Assembly: GCA_019638695.1 (NCBI GenBank)
Contig: JAHBTG010000029.1
Coordinates: forward strand, 1 to 34,702
DNA from: Bacteroidota bacterium
Lineage (GTDB): Bacteria > Bacteroidota > Bacteroidia > J057 > JAJTIE01
DNA: 34,702 nt
Reading direction: 5' to 3'
Below, one piece after another: positions 8,608-16,082 of this stretch. The translations under genes were made by a program, and so were the position numbers. Position 1 is the first letter of the stretch; every line of letters begins with the position of its first letter. The notes under the pieces are model-generated. The model was not told where the DNA came from. It was given only the letters and a program-made list of their open reading frames with translations, and did not search any database.

Positions 8608-8663
8608 CTTTTGGTACGAGAAAAAGATGCTGTTGTATGGGATGGCAATTCTCGTGCCAAAAG
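8608..8663. repeat. 15-bp inverted repeat in the POT 3' UTR
   Basis: Arms CTTTTGGTACGAGAA (8608-8622) and TTCTCGTGCCAAAAG (8649-8663) are complementary except at one position, which is a G-U pair if transcribed rightward. The spacer is 26 bases. It sits between the transporter stop at 8670 and the GC-rich terminator. It could be a 3'-end-protecting stem or a second terminator. On the plus strand it is followed by a T-run. Confidence 0.6.
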
Positions 8664-8669
8664 CAATTT

Positions 8670-10292
8670 TTAATGGATGCCATGCATCATGCGGCTCAGC
8701 TTGCGGGAGATCCCCAGCAGGAAGAGTCCGGATGCCATAATGACGCCTGCAAACAGGCCGAAGAACGTCAGGTGGTCCACTTTGCCTTTGGGGGCTACAT
8801 AGACTATGGTTGCATTTTTTTCCACGGTAGCACCTTCGGTTGTAGATACAATGGGGATGGTTCCGGCAAAAGGCGCTGTGAGCGTGGTGTCTTTGTTTTG
8901 GATGCTTAGCACATAGAGTTTGTCACCGGCGGCTACCTCCTGGTTGGGTTTTACGTAGACGGTGCGTACCACCGCTTTCTCCGGGGCATTGGACTCTTTG
9001 GGAATGGCGATGAAACCTGCCAGCCAGCCGCCGAGGAGATTGGCCAGGAACACGCTCAGGAACCATACGCCCATCATCAATGATGTCAGCCGTGCCGGAG
9101 ACAGCTTGGTGATCATGGACAGGCCCACCGGGGAAAGGCAAAGCTCGCCCATCGTATGTAGCACATACGCAAATACTACCCAGAAGATGCCTGCCTTGAC
9201 GTTGGGATCCAGGCCGGCGGCCGGTCCGCGGTCCAGGGCGGCGCCCACCATAAAGAGAAAGCCTATGCCCAGCAGGGTAATGCCTATACCCATCTTGGCG
9301 GGCGTGCTGGGGTTCTTGCCGCGCTTGTCCAGCCACACCCACAGGGCAGAGAATACGAATGCCAGGGTGATGATGAGGAAAGGGTTGATGGACTGGAAGA
9401 ATGAAGTGGGAATGAGTGCACCGCCTACATTGCGGTTGATATAGTCGCGCGTATAGTAGTTCATGGAAGTGGGCGCCTGGTCAAAACCCGCCCAGAAGAA
9501 GGTGGAGAAGAATACCAGGATACCGATGACCCACAGGCGGTCCTTTTCTATTTTGGTAAAGCCCTTGGCGGGTGCAGCCATGCCTGCGGCAGCGTCTGCA
9601 GCATCCTTGGCCTTTTTCAGTTTGGCGGCCGGCACTTTACCCAGATCTCCCAGGATGCGGTCTCCCATCACCCACAGGGTGATGAGTCCCAGCAGCATGC
9701 CCACACCGGCTGCCAGGAAGCCGTAGCGGTAGCCGAAGTCAATATTCTCTCCAAAGTACCCGCATATGAAGGGGGCAATGAGTGCGCCCAGGTTGATACC
9801 CATATAAAATATGGTAAAGCCGCCATCCCGGCGGGGATCGTTCTCAGGATACAGGTTGCCTACGATGGTAGAGATATTGGGCTTAAAGAAACCATTGCCT
9901 ATGCACAGCAGGGTAAGACCGGCAATGAACCCGCCTACGCCCATCTCTGCAAACAGGGCGAACTGCCCCAGCATCATGATGATGCCGCCCAGCACCACAG
10001 AACGGCGCTGCCCCAGGTACTGGTCTGCCAGCCAGCCGCCGATGAGGGGCGTCAGATAGACAAATGCCTGGAAGAAGCCCATGATAAGGCTGGAGTCGTC
10101 CTCCTGCAGGCCCAGGCCTCCTCCCTTGATCTCGCCATTCTGGTCTATAAACATGGGAACGGCCGCAGCGGCCATATACAGGGAAAGAACCGCACGCATA
10201 CCGTAGTAGCTGAACCGTTCCCACATCTCCACGGTAAAGAGCAGATAAAGCCCTTTGGGGTGCCCCTTGGGGGCAGAAGCTATATTTTCCAA
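8670..10292 (-). CDS. POT/PTR2 proton-coupled peptide transporter with periplasmic insert
   Basis: This 540-aa major-facilitator protein is of the POT family, importing di- and tripeptides with protons across the inner membrane. The signature ERFSYYG is at residues 25-31, within VEMWERFSYYGMRAV. GGWLADQYLGQRR and the family motif GNGFFKPNISTIVGNLY follow, and GELCLSPVGLSMI lies in the C-terminal half. The start is TTG 10292. An in-frame stop lies just upstream and the next ATG would delete the ERFSYYG region. Unusually, about 75 residues (429-503) are inserted between the last two membrane helices. They include TAPFAGTI and EGATVEKNATIVYV, which resemble a biotinyl/lipoyl (barrel-sandwich) fold without an attachment lysine. 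The gene is divergent from rqcH and has its own promoter and terminator. Confidence 0.95.
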   Translation of the reverse strand: MENIASAPKGHPKGLYLLFTVEMWERFSYYGMRAVLSLYMAAAAVPMFIDQNGEIKGGGLGLQEDDSSLIMGFFQAFVYLTPLIGGWLADQYLGQRRSVVLGGIIMMLGQFALFAEMGVGGFIAGLTLLCIGNGFFKPNISTIVGNLYPENDPRRDGGFTIFYMGINLGALIAPFICGYFGENIDFGYRYGFLAAGVGMLLGLITLWVMGDRILGDLGKVPAAKLKKAKDAADAAAGMAAPAKGFTKIEKDRLWVIGILVFFSTFFWAGFDQAPTSMNYYTRDYINRNVGGALIPTSFFQSINPFLIITLAFVFSALWVWLDKRGKNPSTPAKMGIGITLLGIGFLFMVGAALDRGPAAGLDPNVKAGIFWVVFAYVLHTMGELCLSPVGLSMITKLSPARLTSLMMGVWFLSVFLANLLGGWLAGFIAIPKESNAPEKAVVRTVYVKPNQEVAAGDKLYVLSIQNKDTTLTAPFAGTIPIVSTTEGATVEKNATIVYVAPKGKVDHLTFFGLFAGVIMASGLFLLGISRKLSRMMHGIH

Positions 10293-10331
10293 ATGCTGTT
10301 GAGATTAGGTGAAACCAAATTTTGCGTTAGG

Positions 10332-10360
10332 CAAAAATAAACGAATTTCAGTACAGCGAA
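10332..10360 (-). promoter_or_regulatory. Bacteroidota-type promoter for the POT gene
   Basis: On the minus strand, TTCG (10360-10357, close to the -33 TTTG) is followed after 17 bases by TATTTTTG (10339-10332), a perfect TAnnTTTG -7 box. The box ends 40 bases before the TTG start. No equally good box was found for the divergent rqcH gene. Confidence 0.5.
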
Positions 10361-10408
10361 CATTTCCGCCATTTTTGTGAACTGCAGCCGCTTTTCTTCC
10401 CCTTCTTT

Positions 10409-11911
10409 GTGCAACACCTCACGTACCTGACCCTGGCTATGCTGGCATACCGCCTGTCTCCGCAACTGGAGGGCTGTCGTGTGGTCAGCGCCTTTACCCA
10501 GCACAAGGACGAACTGGTGCTGGAGACCGATGCCCCCGCCTGTCCCTGGTTGCGGGTCTCCTGCAGTAATCGCATACAATACTGTGTGCCGGTACCTCAG
10601 TATGGCCGTGCCCGCGCCAACAGCACCCGGGTGCTGGAGCCGCTGGCGGGACAGTCTGTCTTAGCGGTGCAGATGGCTGCCCAGGACCGGGTGATTCGCA
10701 TCGTGTTCGCTGGCGGTTGCCTGGATCTCTGCCTCTTTGGGTCGCGTAGCAACATAGTGTGGAGGCCTGCTGCGGGAGAGCCTCTCCGCTTCAGGGGAGA
10801 TGTGCCGTTGCCTGCCCAGCCATCTGCGTGGGTAGCTGCCCGGGACATTCCTGCCTGGCTGCACGGCCAGCAGGACATGCCTCCCTGGCTGGACAAGTAT
10901 AGCCAGCGGCACCTGGCAGCTACCGGTATCGCTTTGCCGCAATACCTGGCTCAGGTAACAGAGGGCCGGTGTTGTGTGGGACTGATAGACGAACAACCTG
11001 CCTTGTGCTGGATGCCGCATCCTCAACTGGAGGAAATGGACCTTGAAGAGGGGCTGCGGCGTTTTCTCAGCCTTTACTGGCAGCAGCAGGACTATGCCAC
11101 CCGGTATGCCACTGTGGCCCGCAAAGTACAAAGCCGGGAGCGGCTGGCCACGGCCCGCGCCCGGCAGACCACAGAGGCGCTGGAGGCCCTGGCCCTGGCG
11201 CGTTCACCGGAAGAGATAGGCCACCTGATGATGGCCCAGTTACATAAGATGGCAACTCCAGCGGATGAAGTGGAATTGGAAGACTTTTACCGGGGGGGTA
11301 TGCTTACGGTTAAACTGGATGCCCGGTTGTCGGCTGTGGAGAATGCCCAGCTGTGGTATGCCCGGCATAAAACCCGGCAACGGGAACAGGCTCACCTGGT
11401 GCAGCGATTACCCCAGCTGGAAACCGAAGCCCGGCAGGCTCAGGCTTGTACCGCTGATTTTGCCGCGGTAACCCGGGCGGAAGAACTACGGGCGTTCTTG
11501 AAAAAATGGCCCCAAATGGGTGGCTCGCCTGTCAGCCAGGTGCAGCAGGCGCCGGACTTCCGGCACTTTGTGTGCCAGGGGTATGATATTTATGTGGGCC
11601 GCAATGCCCGCAATAATGACCGGCTTACCCAGTCTTTTGCCCGCAAGGAAGACATCTGGCTGCATGCCCGCGAGGCCCAGGGTTCGCATGTGGTGGTTCG
11701 CCGGAAAGATAAGCAGCCGGTGCCCCCTGCGGTGCTTGAATATGCGGCCGGATTGGCAGCCTGGTTCTCCAAGCAAAGAGGCAGTGGCCTGGTGGCCGTC
11801 ATGTATACTCCCCGCAAATATGTGCGCAAGTCCAGGCGCATGGCGCCGGGGCAGGTAATTGTGGAGCGGTCTCAAACCTTATTGGTGCCGCCGGTGGATC
11901 CCCAGGAATAA
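10409..11911 (+). CDS. rqcH: NFACT-family ribosome quality control factor RqcH
   Basis: This 500-aa protein has the Rqc2/RqcH layout. The NFACT-N domain (~1-200) contains QDRVIRIVF (D93-R94, the conserved DR pair needed for tRNA-Ala use in characterised RqcH) and CLFGSRSNIVW. A middle helical and coiled-coil part (~220-370) is rich in Arg, Glu and Gln. The C-terminal NFACT-R domain contains VGRNARNNDRLT and DIWLHAREAQGSHVVVR. RqcH binds obstructed 50S-peptidyl-tRNA and adds C-terminal alanine tails that mark the nascent chain for degradation. Older annotation calls it fibronectin-binding protein. The start is GTG 10409. It gives the typical HLTYLTLAMLAYRL beginning, while the next ATG (10439) would trim it. 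The protein is cytosolic and the gene stands alone. Confidence 0.92.
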   Translation: MQHLTYLTLAMLAYRLSPQLEGCRVVSAFTQHKDELVLETDAPACPWLRVSCSNRIQYCVPVPQYGRARANSTRVLEPLAGQSVLAVQMAAQDRVIRIVFAGGCLDLCLFGSRSNIVWRPAAGEPLRFRGDVPLPAQPSAWVAARDIPAWLHGQQDMPPWLDKYSQRHLAATGIALPQYLAQVTEGRCCVGLIDEQPALCWMPHPQLEEMDLEEGLRRFLSLYWQQQDYATRYATVARKVQSRERLATARARQTTEALEALALARSPEEIGHLMMAQLHKMATPADEVELEDFYRGGMLTVKLDARLSAVENAQLWYARHKTRQREQAHLVQRLPQLETEARQAQACTADFAAVTRAEELRAFLKKWPQMGGSPVSQVQQAPDFRHFVCQGYDIYVGRNARNNDRLTQSFARKEDIWLHAREAQGSHVVVRRKDKQPVPPAVLEYAAGLAAWFSKQRGSGLVAVMYTPRKYVRKSRRMAPGQVIVERSQTLLVPPVDPQE

Positions 11912-11929
11912 GACTTCCTGGCAGAAATG

Positions 11930-12238
11930 CTATTCCACCTCCTCCAGCAGGGTGCGGAAGGCCACAAAACGGTCGCGGTAACGCTCCGTATGTTCGGCTT
12001 GCAGGCGGGGCGCTTCCAGCCGCTGGTAGTTATTGTAGTCGTCCCAATGCCTGCACAGGTATTGGATATTGAAGGTGGCATGCCCATCTTCCGTTTCGGG
12101 GTGCACCAGCCGCTGAATACGGTGACCCGTGAAGTAGCCCGTGGCCAGCACATCAGGGATATGATATGCCCGCATCCACTGCAACCAGTCTTCTGCTATA
12201 CTGCCTTCTACTTGTACTGTGACGCTGTAAATAACCAT
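11930..12238 (-). CDS. DUF4286 family protein
   Basis: This 102-aa small cytosolic protein starts at ATG 12238 (MVIYSVTVQVEGSIAEDWLQ). A more distal ATG at 12307 overlaps the neighbouring gene and gives a non-family leader. The pattern YSVTV-x-WLQWMRAYHIPDVLATGYF, the central NIQYLC strand and the ending RDRFVAFRTLLEEVE are those of DUF4286. This is a ferredoxin-like-fold family common in Bacteroidota with no assigned function. It is convergent with rqcH (18 bases apart) and divergent from the DUF819 gene (54 bases apart). The region between the starts is T-rich and has no perfect promoter box. Confidence 0.88.
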   Translation of the reverse strand: MVIYSVTVQVEGSIAEDWLQWMRAYHIPDVLATGYFTGHRIQRLVHPETEDGHATFNIQYLCRHWDDYNNYQRLEAPRLQAEHTERYRDRFVAFRTLLEEVE

Positions 12239-12292
12239 GCACCCAAAGTAAGTGATTTCATTTTTGTGTTTTTTGCCTGTAAATAAAAAAAG

Positions 12293-13432
12293 ATGGCCGC
12301 TACACAAGGAATCGCCTTTCTGTTGATATTGATTCTGCCCGCTGCTTTGCAGATCCTGTGCCGGCGGGGCCCCCTGGCGGTGCTGGGCCCCGCCGTGTTG
12401 TGTTACCTGGCCGGTATGGGTATGGGCGCGCTGGAGTTGCGGCTGCCTGCCGCTCAGACGGAGACCCTGGTGGGGGTGAGTGTATTGCTGGCGCTGCCCT
12501 TACTGCTCTTTACTGCAGATGTGCGCAGCTGGCTGCGCTTCTCGCGGGATACCTGGCTGGCTTTTGGGCTGGCGGTGGTCGCTACCATGGCCGCTGCCGC
12601 TGTCGCCGGGCGGTTCAGTGCACATCCGGTGGCGCATCACTGGGCCGCTATGCTCACCGCCGTCTATGTGGGAGGTACTCCTAACCTGGCGGCTGTGGGC
12701 TGGAGCCTGGGCACGCCCTCTGAACATATAACCCTGATGCACACCACCGATGCGGCCTGCAGTGCGGTATATATCCTCTTTATGATGCGGCTAGCCAGGC
12801 CCCTGCTCCGGCATTTGCTGCCGGCCAAGGACCTTCGGGCAGCAGATGCGCTGCCCGCGCAGCGGGCGCCGCTGCCGCCCCTGTTGAGCCTGCAGTCTGC
12901 GGTTGCACTGGGGCTGGGTTTGCTGGTAGCCGTACTTTCCTATGGAGGTGCGCTGGGTCTGCTGGCCGTGTGGCCAGACCCTGCTGTGGCGGTGGATAGG
13001 GGCGGCTACCTGTTTGCCATGCTGGTGAGCCTGGCCGGGTTGCTGGGGCTGGCGCTCAGCCTGGTGCCCAGGGTGCGTACCCTGCGCGCAAGTGAACCGC
13101 TGGGTGAATATGCGGTACTGGTGTTTTGTGTGGCGTTTGGTTCGCTGACAGACATACGGGTGCTGCTGGCCAGCAGTACGGATGCCCTTTTGTTTACGGC
13201 AGGTGTGCTCACCGGCACCGTGGTCCTCTACTATCTCCTGTGCATGTTGCTGCGGATAGACCGGGACACTGCCATTATCGTCAGCTGTGCAACTACTCAG
13301 GGCCCGGCTTTTGTCTCTCCGGTGGCCCAGGCCCTTAAAAATCCGCAACTATTGGTGCCGGGTATTGCTGCCGGACTGGCCGGTTATGCTGCCGGAACCT
13401 GGGCGGGCCTGCTGCTCTATCGCCTGCTCTAG
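12293..13432 (+). CDS. DUF819 family integral membrane protein
   Basis: This 379-aa polytopic membrane protein has about ten hydrophobic helices. It carries the DUF819 (YjcL-like) hallmark TAVYVGGTPNLAAVGWSL near residues 122-139 and a related motif CATTQGPAFVSPVAQAL near residues 331-347. The two halves look like an inverted repeat, as in other secondary carriers. The family has no proven substrate. The resemblance to GltS-like carriers suggests a secondary transporter. The gene shares a 4-base CTAG with the convergent DUF4468 gene, both stops being TAG within that palindrome. No signal peptide beyond the first helix is visible. Confidence 0.85.
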   Translation: MAATQGIAFLLILILPAALQILCRRGPLAVLGPAVLCYLAGMGMGALELRLPAAQTETLVGVSVLLALPLLLFTADVRSWLRFSRDTWLAFGLAVVATMAAAAVAGRFSAHPVAHHWAAMLTAVYVGGTPNLAAVGWSLGTPSEHITLMHTTDAACSAVYILFMMRLARPLLRHLLPAKDLRAADALPAQRAPLPPLLSLQSAVALGLGLLVAVLSYGGALGLLAVWPDPAVAVDRGGYLFAMLVSLAGLLGLALSLVPRVRTLRASEPLGEYAVLVFCVAFGSLTDIRVLLASSTDALLFTAGVLTGTVVLYYLLCMLLRIDRDTAIIVSCATTQGPAFVSPVAQALKNPQLLVPGIAAGLAGYAAGTWAGLLLYRLL

Positions 13433-14007
13433 CCGTTGCTTGCTACATATTCCGTGATGCTGCGCATGATCTTGCGCAGGGCGACGTCTATATGTGTGAG
13501 GGCGTCCAGGCTTTCATCCTGGTATTTCTTGTACCGGGGGCGCAGCTTTTCCTCGCTAAGCAATCCAAATGTATTGGCCTCTTTCCATTGCTCATAGGTG
13601 AGCATGTACTTTTCGTTGAGCGTCTGGGTCTTCAGCGGATCTGTGGTGCGGATGGTATGCAGCCGCAGCAGGTATCTCCCCTCAAAAGCCTGCACTTCCA
13701 GCACATAGGTGAAATCGCCTTTACTGAGTTTACCTGTGAGGGTGCTCACGCCCTGGGCTACCAGGTAAAACTTGCCGCTGAATACGTCGTGCGCCATGTC
13801 GTCATTCAGCGTGCCTTCTACGGGGGAAGCGTTGGCCAGCAGCCAGCCTTTCACGGCATTGAGTATCCGTTTGGGGCCATATCCGGGCACAGTCACTTCC
13901 TGGCTGTAGACCACTTGTCCCTGCCCATCCAGGGGTACCGGCCACGTGGGTTGCTGTGGTTGCCTTCCTGCACCGAGCAGACTCAACATAAGTATCCACT
14001 GTATCAT
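13429..14007 (-). CDS. secreted DUF4468-type protein
   Basis: This 192-aa protein has a short hydrophobic N-terminus (WILMLSLLGAG) that probably acts as a signal peptide. A TBP-like DUF4468 region follows (PLDGQGQVVYSQEVTVPGYG, then an AVKGWLLANA helix and a GKLSKGDFTYVLEVQAFEGR hairpin). A charged C-terminal helical part (LTYEQWKEANTFGLLSEEKL) completes it. DUF4468 proteins are periplasmic or surface proteins of Bacteroidota with unknown function. A TACCTTTG box on the minus strand (14028-14021) matches TAnnTTTG but would leave only a few untranslated bases before ATG 14007, so the transcript may be nearly leaderless. The stop overlaps the DUF819 gene. Confidence 0.75.
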   Translation of the reverse strand: MIQWILMLSLLGAGRQPQQPTWPVPLDGQGQVVYSQEVTVPGYGPKRILNAVKGWLLANASPVEGTLNDDMAHDVFSGKFYLVAQGVSTLTGKLSKGDFTYVLEVQAFEGRYLLRLHTIRTTDPLKTQTLNEKYMLTYEQWKEANTFGLLSEEKLRPRYKKYQDESLDALTHIDVALRKIMRSITEYVASNG

Positions 14008-14084
14008 ACTTCTTAAGAATCAAAGGTAAACATTAAGCTATATAATGAGTTGATATCGAATTATATACGTACGTAATGTGCAAA

Positions 14085-14945
14085 CTAGTGCAGGTAGAAC
14101 CTGCTATGTACCTCCTGGTCCTGATAACGTGCCCGGAACAGGTATACACCGGGGCTGAGCGCCGGCAGTTCCCACTCGCTTCCGGCTGCCAGCTGGGCCA
14201 TACACTGCCCCTGTATATTGTATACGGCGGCAGCGGACACCCGGTTGGAGGATCGCAGCCTGCAGGTGGTACCACAGAGTGCGCGCAGTGAGAAGGGAGT
14301 GCTCAACATGCTGTGCCGGCTGGTGGCCCACACCACTTGGTTCAGCGCCACTATGCCGTCCAGCTCGGCAGCCAGGCGGTCTGCCGTTTGGCAGGCAGTG
14401 GCGTCGGTCACCCGCACATGGCGGATGGTATCCAGGCCCAGGTCTTGCAAGTCATAGCTATCGCCGCCGCTTAAAGCCGGGTCCTGGTAGTCTGTGCCAA
14501 AAGCTGCCGTGGGCGTGCGTCCGGCCATTCCAGCGCCGGTCCCGCAATCGTTCGGGAAGGTGTGCCAGGTGAGGCCGTCTGCGCTTACCGCTACCTCCAG
14601 CCATTCATCAAAGATGAGATCTTCATTGGGCCCATAGAAAAAGGCGTTCTCGAACACCGTGAGATCCGGCCCTGGTCCATTGATGATAGGTGGATCAAAG
14701 GTGACGGCTATCCATCCTCCCCGGCCCAGGGATACCACTTGTTCCGGCGTGCTGGCGGGCGCTGTGGGGGTTATAGGTCCTATGAGCGGTCCCAGCACAT
14801 TGGCAGGGAAATAGGCGGCTTCCTGCCCAAAGGCTTGCCCGGTGCCAAACTGCCAGTCCAGCACAGCCACCGGCCAGGCCGATTGTGCAGAGGTGGTATT
14901 CTGTAGCCACAACAGGGTAGTGGCTGCCAGGAACAGGAAACGCAT
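14085..14945 (-). CDS. secreted T9SS cargo protein with C-terminal sorting domain
   Basis: This 286-aa protein has a signal peptide (FLFLAATTLLWLQNTTSA-Q). The exported domain contains GRGGWIAVTFDPPI, DLTVFENAFF and DEWLEVAVSADGLTWHTFP, a jelly-roll-like pattern found in Bacteroidota cell-surface proteins. The last ~70 residues (AAVYNIQGQCMAQL, then LSPGVYLFRARYQDQEVHSR) form a type A T9SS sorting domain. The family-level prediction is export by T9SS and attachment to the cell surface. The substrate or ligand is unknown. The gene is divergent from a 100-aa gene with 80 bases between starts. Downstream, 77 AT-rich bases separate it from the DUF4468 gene in the same orientation. Confidence 0.85.
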   Translation of the reverse strand: MRFLFLAATTLLWLQNTTSAQSAWPVAVLDWQFGTGQAFGQEAAYFPANVLGPLIGPITPTAPASTPEQVVSLGRGGWIAVTFDPPIINGPGPDLTVFENAFFYGPNEDLIFDEWLEVAVSADGLTWHTFPNDCGTGAGMAGRTPTAAFGTDYQDPALSGGDSYDLQDLGLDTIRHVRVTDATACQTADRLAAELDGIVALNQVVWATSRHSMLSTPFSLRALCGTTCRLRSSNRVSAAAVYNIQGQCMAQLAAGSEWELPALSPGVYLFRARYQDQEVHSRFYLH

Positions 14946-15025
14946 AGGGGCAAAAATACGGCTAAAAGCGACTGGGAAATCCCACCTTTTTTGGGTAAAT
15001 TGGTCGTAAATTAAACTTTACGCTT

Positions 15026-15328
15026 ATGGCCAGAGCCTATGAAACTGTGGTGGAAGCCCTGAACGACCTCAAAGCAAGGGGATTTACGACCGATTTTAAC
15101 CTGGAAGAAAACTGCCTGGTATGTAATCATACGTCACAACGTTATGACAGCGAAGCGTTTGAGGTAGTAGAGTTTTACCGTTTTGAAGGAATGACCAACC
15201 CGGAAGACAGCAGCATGCTGTATGCTATCCGCACCCAAAGCGGTCAGCAGGGAGTGTTGCTGACCGCTTATGGGATGTATACCGATAGTATGAGTACCGC
15301 CATCCTGGAAAAACTGCGCATGCACTAG
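15026..15328 (+). CDS. small conserved Bacteroidota protein (often mislabelled PRPP synthetase)
   Basis: This 100-aa cytosolic protein begins MARAYETVVEALNDLKARGF. It continues with TTDFNLEENCLVCN, then EFYRFEGMTNPEDSSMLYAI, and ends TAYGMYTDSMSTAILEKL. This matches a family of ~100-aa proteins widespread in Bacteroidota that databases often call phosphoribosylpyrophosphate synthetase. It is far too short for that enzyme and lacks its PRPP loop, so that name should not be used. Two Cys in CLVC could bind metal, which is speculation. Upstream, TAAATTGG is a near match to the -7 box. The stop shares CTAG with the convergent glycosyltransferase gene. Confidence 0.85.
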   Translation: MARAYETVVEALNDLKARGFTTDFNLEENCLVCNHTSQRYDSEAFEVVEFYRFEGMTNPEDSSMLYAIRTQSGQQGVLLTAYGMYTDSMSTAILEKLRMH

Positions 15329-15948
15329 TATCCGGGCAGGTACATCTGGCGGTCCGGGTGGTTGCGGTACCATTCGAGGTCATCCAGGCAGCCTACATCC
15401 CGCAAAGCGGGGAGTTGTGCCACAGTGGCGCTCAACTGTGTTATATGTGCCAGCGTATGGTGGAGCAGCTGGCCTTCCTGCCAGTATCTGGCGGCCAGCA
15501 GATCCGGTGTGGGGTGGTTCATCCCCAGCAGGTAATAGCCTCCGGCCTCGGTGGGGCCCACTACATAGTCATGGGTTTTTAACAGTTCCTGGGCCTGGTA
15601 GATCAATTCCCGGGTAAGAGAGGGGCAATCCGTGCCCACTACCATGACAGGGCTGTAGCCCCTGCTGAACCCTTGCTGGAACGCGTGTTGCATCCGCTCG
15701 CCAAGGCTCTCGCCCTGTTGCAGGGCTTTTACGTAAACATAATTATCCCAGTGATCCCGGTCATCTATATACAGGTCATAATAAATGACCTTGGGGAGCT
15801 GCAGCCCGGAGGTAATCTGGTAGGCGCGGCGGAGCAGCGACTGGTAGATGCGGCAGGCTTCCTGCTCTCCCACGCTGCCGGCCAGGCGTGTCTTGACATG
15901 CCCGGGGCGGGCATTCTTGGTGAGCAGGAGCAGAAGAGGCTTTTGCAT
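15325..15948 (-). CDS. TIGR04282/DUF2064-type glycosyltransferase
   Basis: This 207-aa protein starts at ATG 15948 (MQKPLLLLLTKNARPGHVKT). An ATG six codons upstream is possible. The nucleotide-sugar site has NARPGHVKTRLA, GTDCPSL and VVGPTEAGGYYLLGM. This matches TIGR04282, a GT-A-fold family named for arsenosugar biosynthesis in cyanobacteria and found in many bacteria without that pathway. The usual DGGYY motif reads AGGYY here, so one acidic residue is missing. Activity could be altered. No arsM, radical-SAM or other arsenosugar gene is nearby, so the substrate is unknown. The gene overlaps the convergent 100-aa gene by four bases. Confidence 0.85.
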   Translation of the reverse strand: MQKPLLLLLTKNARPGHVKTRLAGSVGEQEACRIYQSLLRRAYQITSGLQLPKVIYYDLYIDDRDHWDNYVYVKALQQGESLGERMQHAFQQGFSRGYSPVMVVGTDCPSLTRELIYQAQELLKTHDYVVGPTEAGGYYLLGMNHPTPDLLAARYWQEGQLLHHTLAHITQLSATVAQLPALRDVGCLDDLEWYRNHPDRQMYLPGY

Positions 15949-16013
15949 ACAGCTTTTAGGCTGCATCTTCTACGTATGGGCAAGGATAAAGTTACAGGGG
16001 CGGGCTATAAAAA

Positions 16014-16039
16014 GCCGGAACCTTTTGAGGGGTTCCGGC
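16014..16039 (-). terminator. Rho-independent terminator of the T9SS/TonB receptor unit
   Basis: A 9-bp perfect stem GCCGGAACC/GGTTCCGGC with an 8-base loop is followed on the minus strand by TTTTTATAG. It lies 43 bases past the stop of the leftward 583-aa surface-protein gene. Confidence 0.8.
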
Positions 16040-16082
16040 ACGAAGAGTGAGCGAAAAAGGTGCCTGTCGCAAGCTCGCAGGG

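Noticed and set aside
15026-15328. Possible phosphoribosylpyrophosphate synthetase
   Set aside because: The name is common in databases for this family, but the protein is 100 residues long and lacks the PRPP-binding motif.
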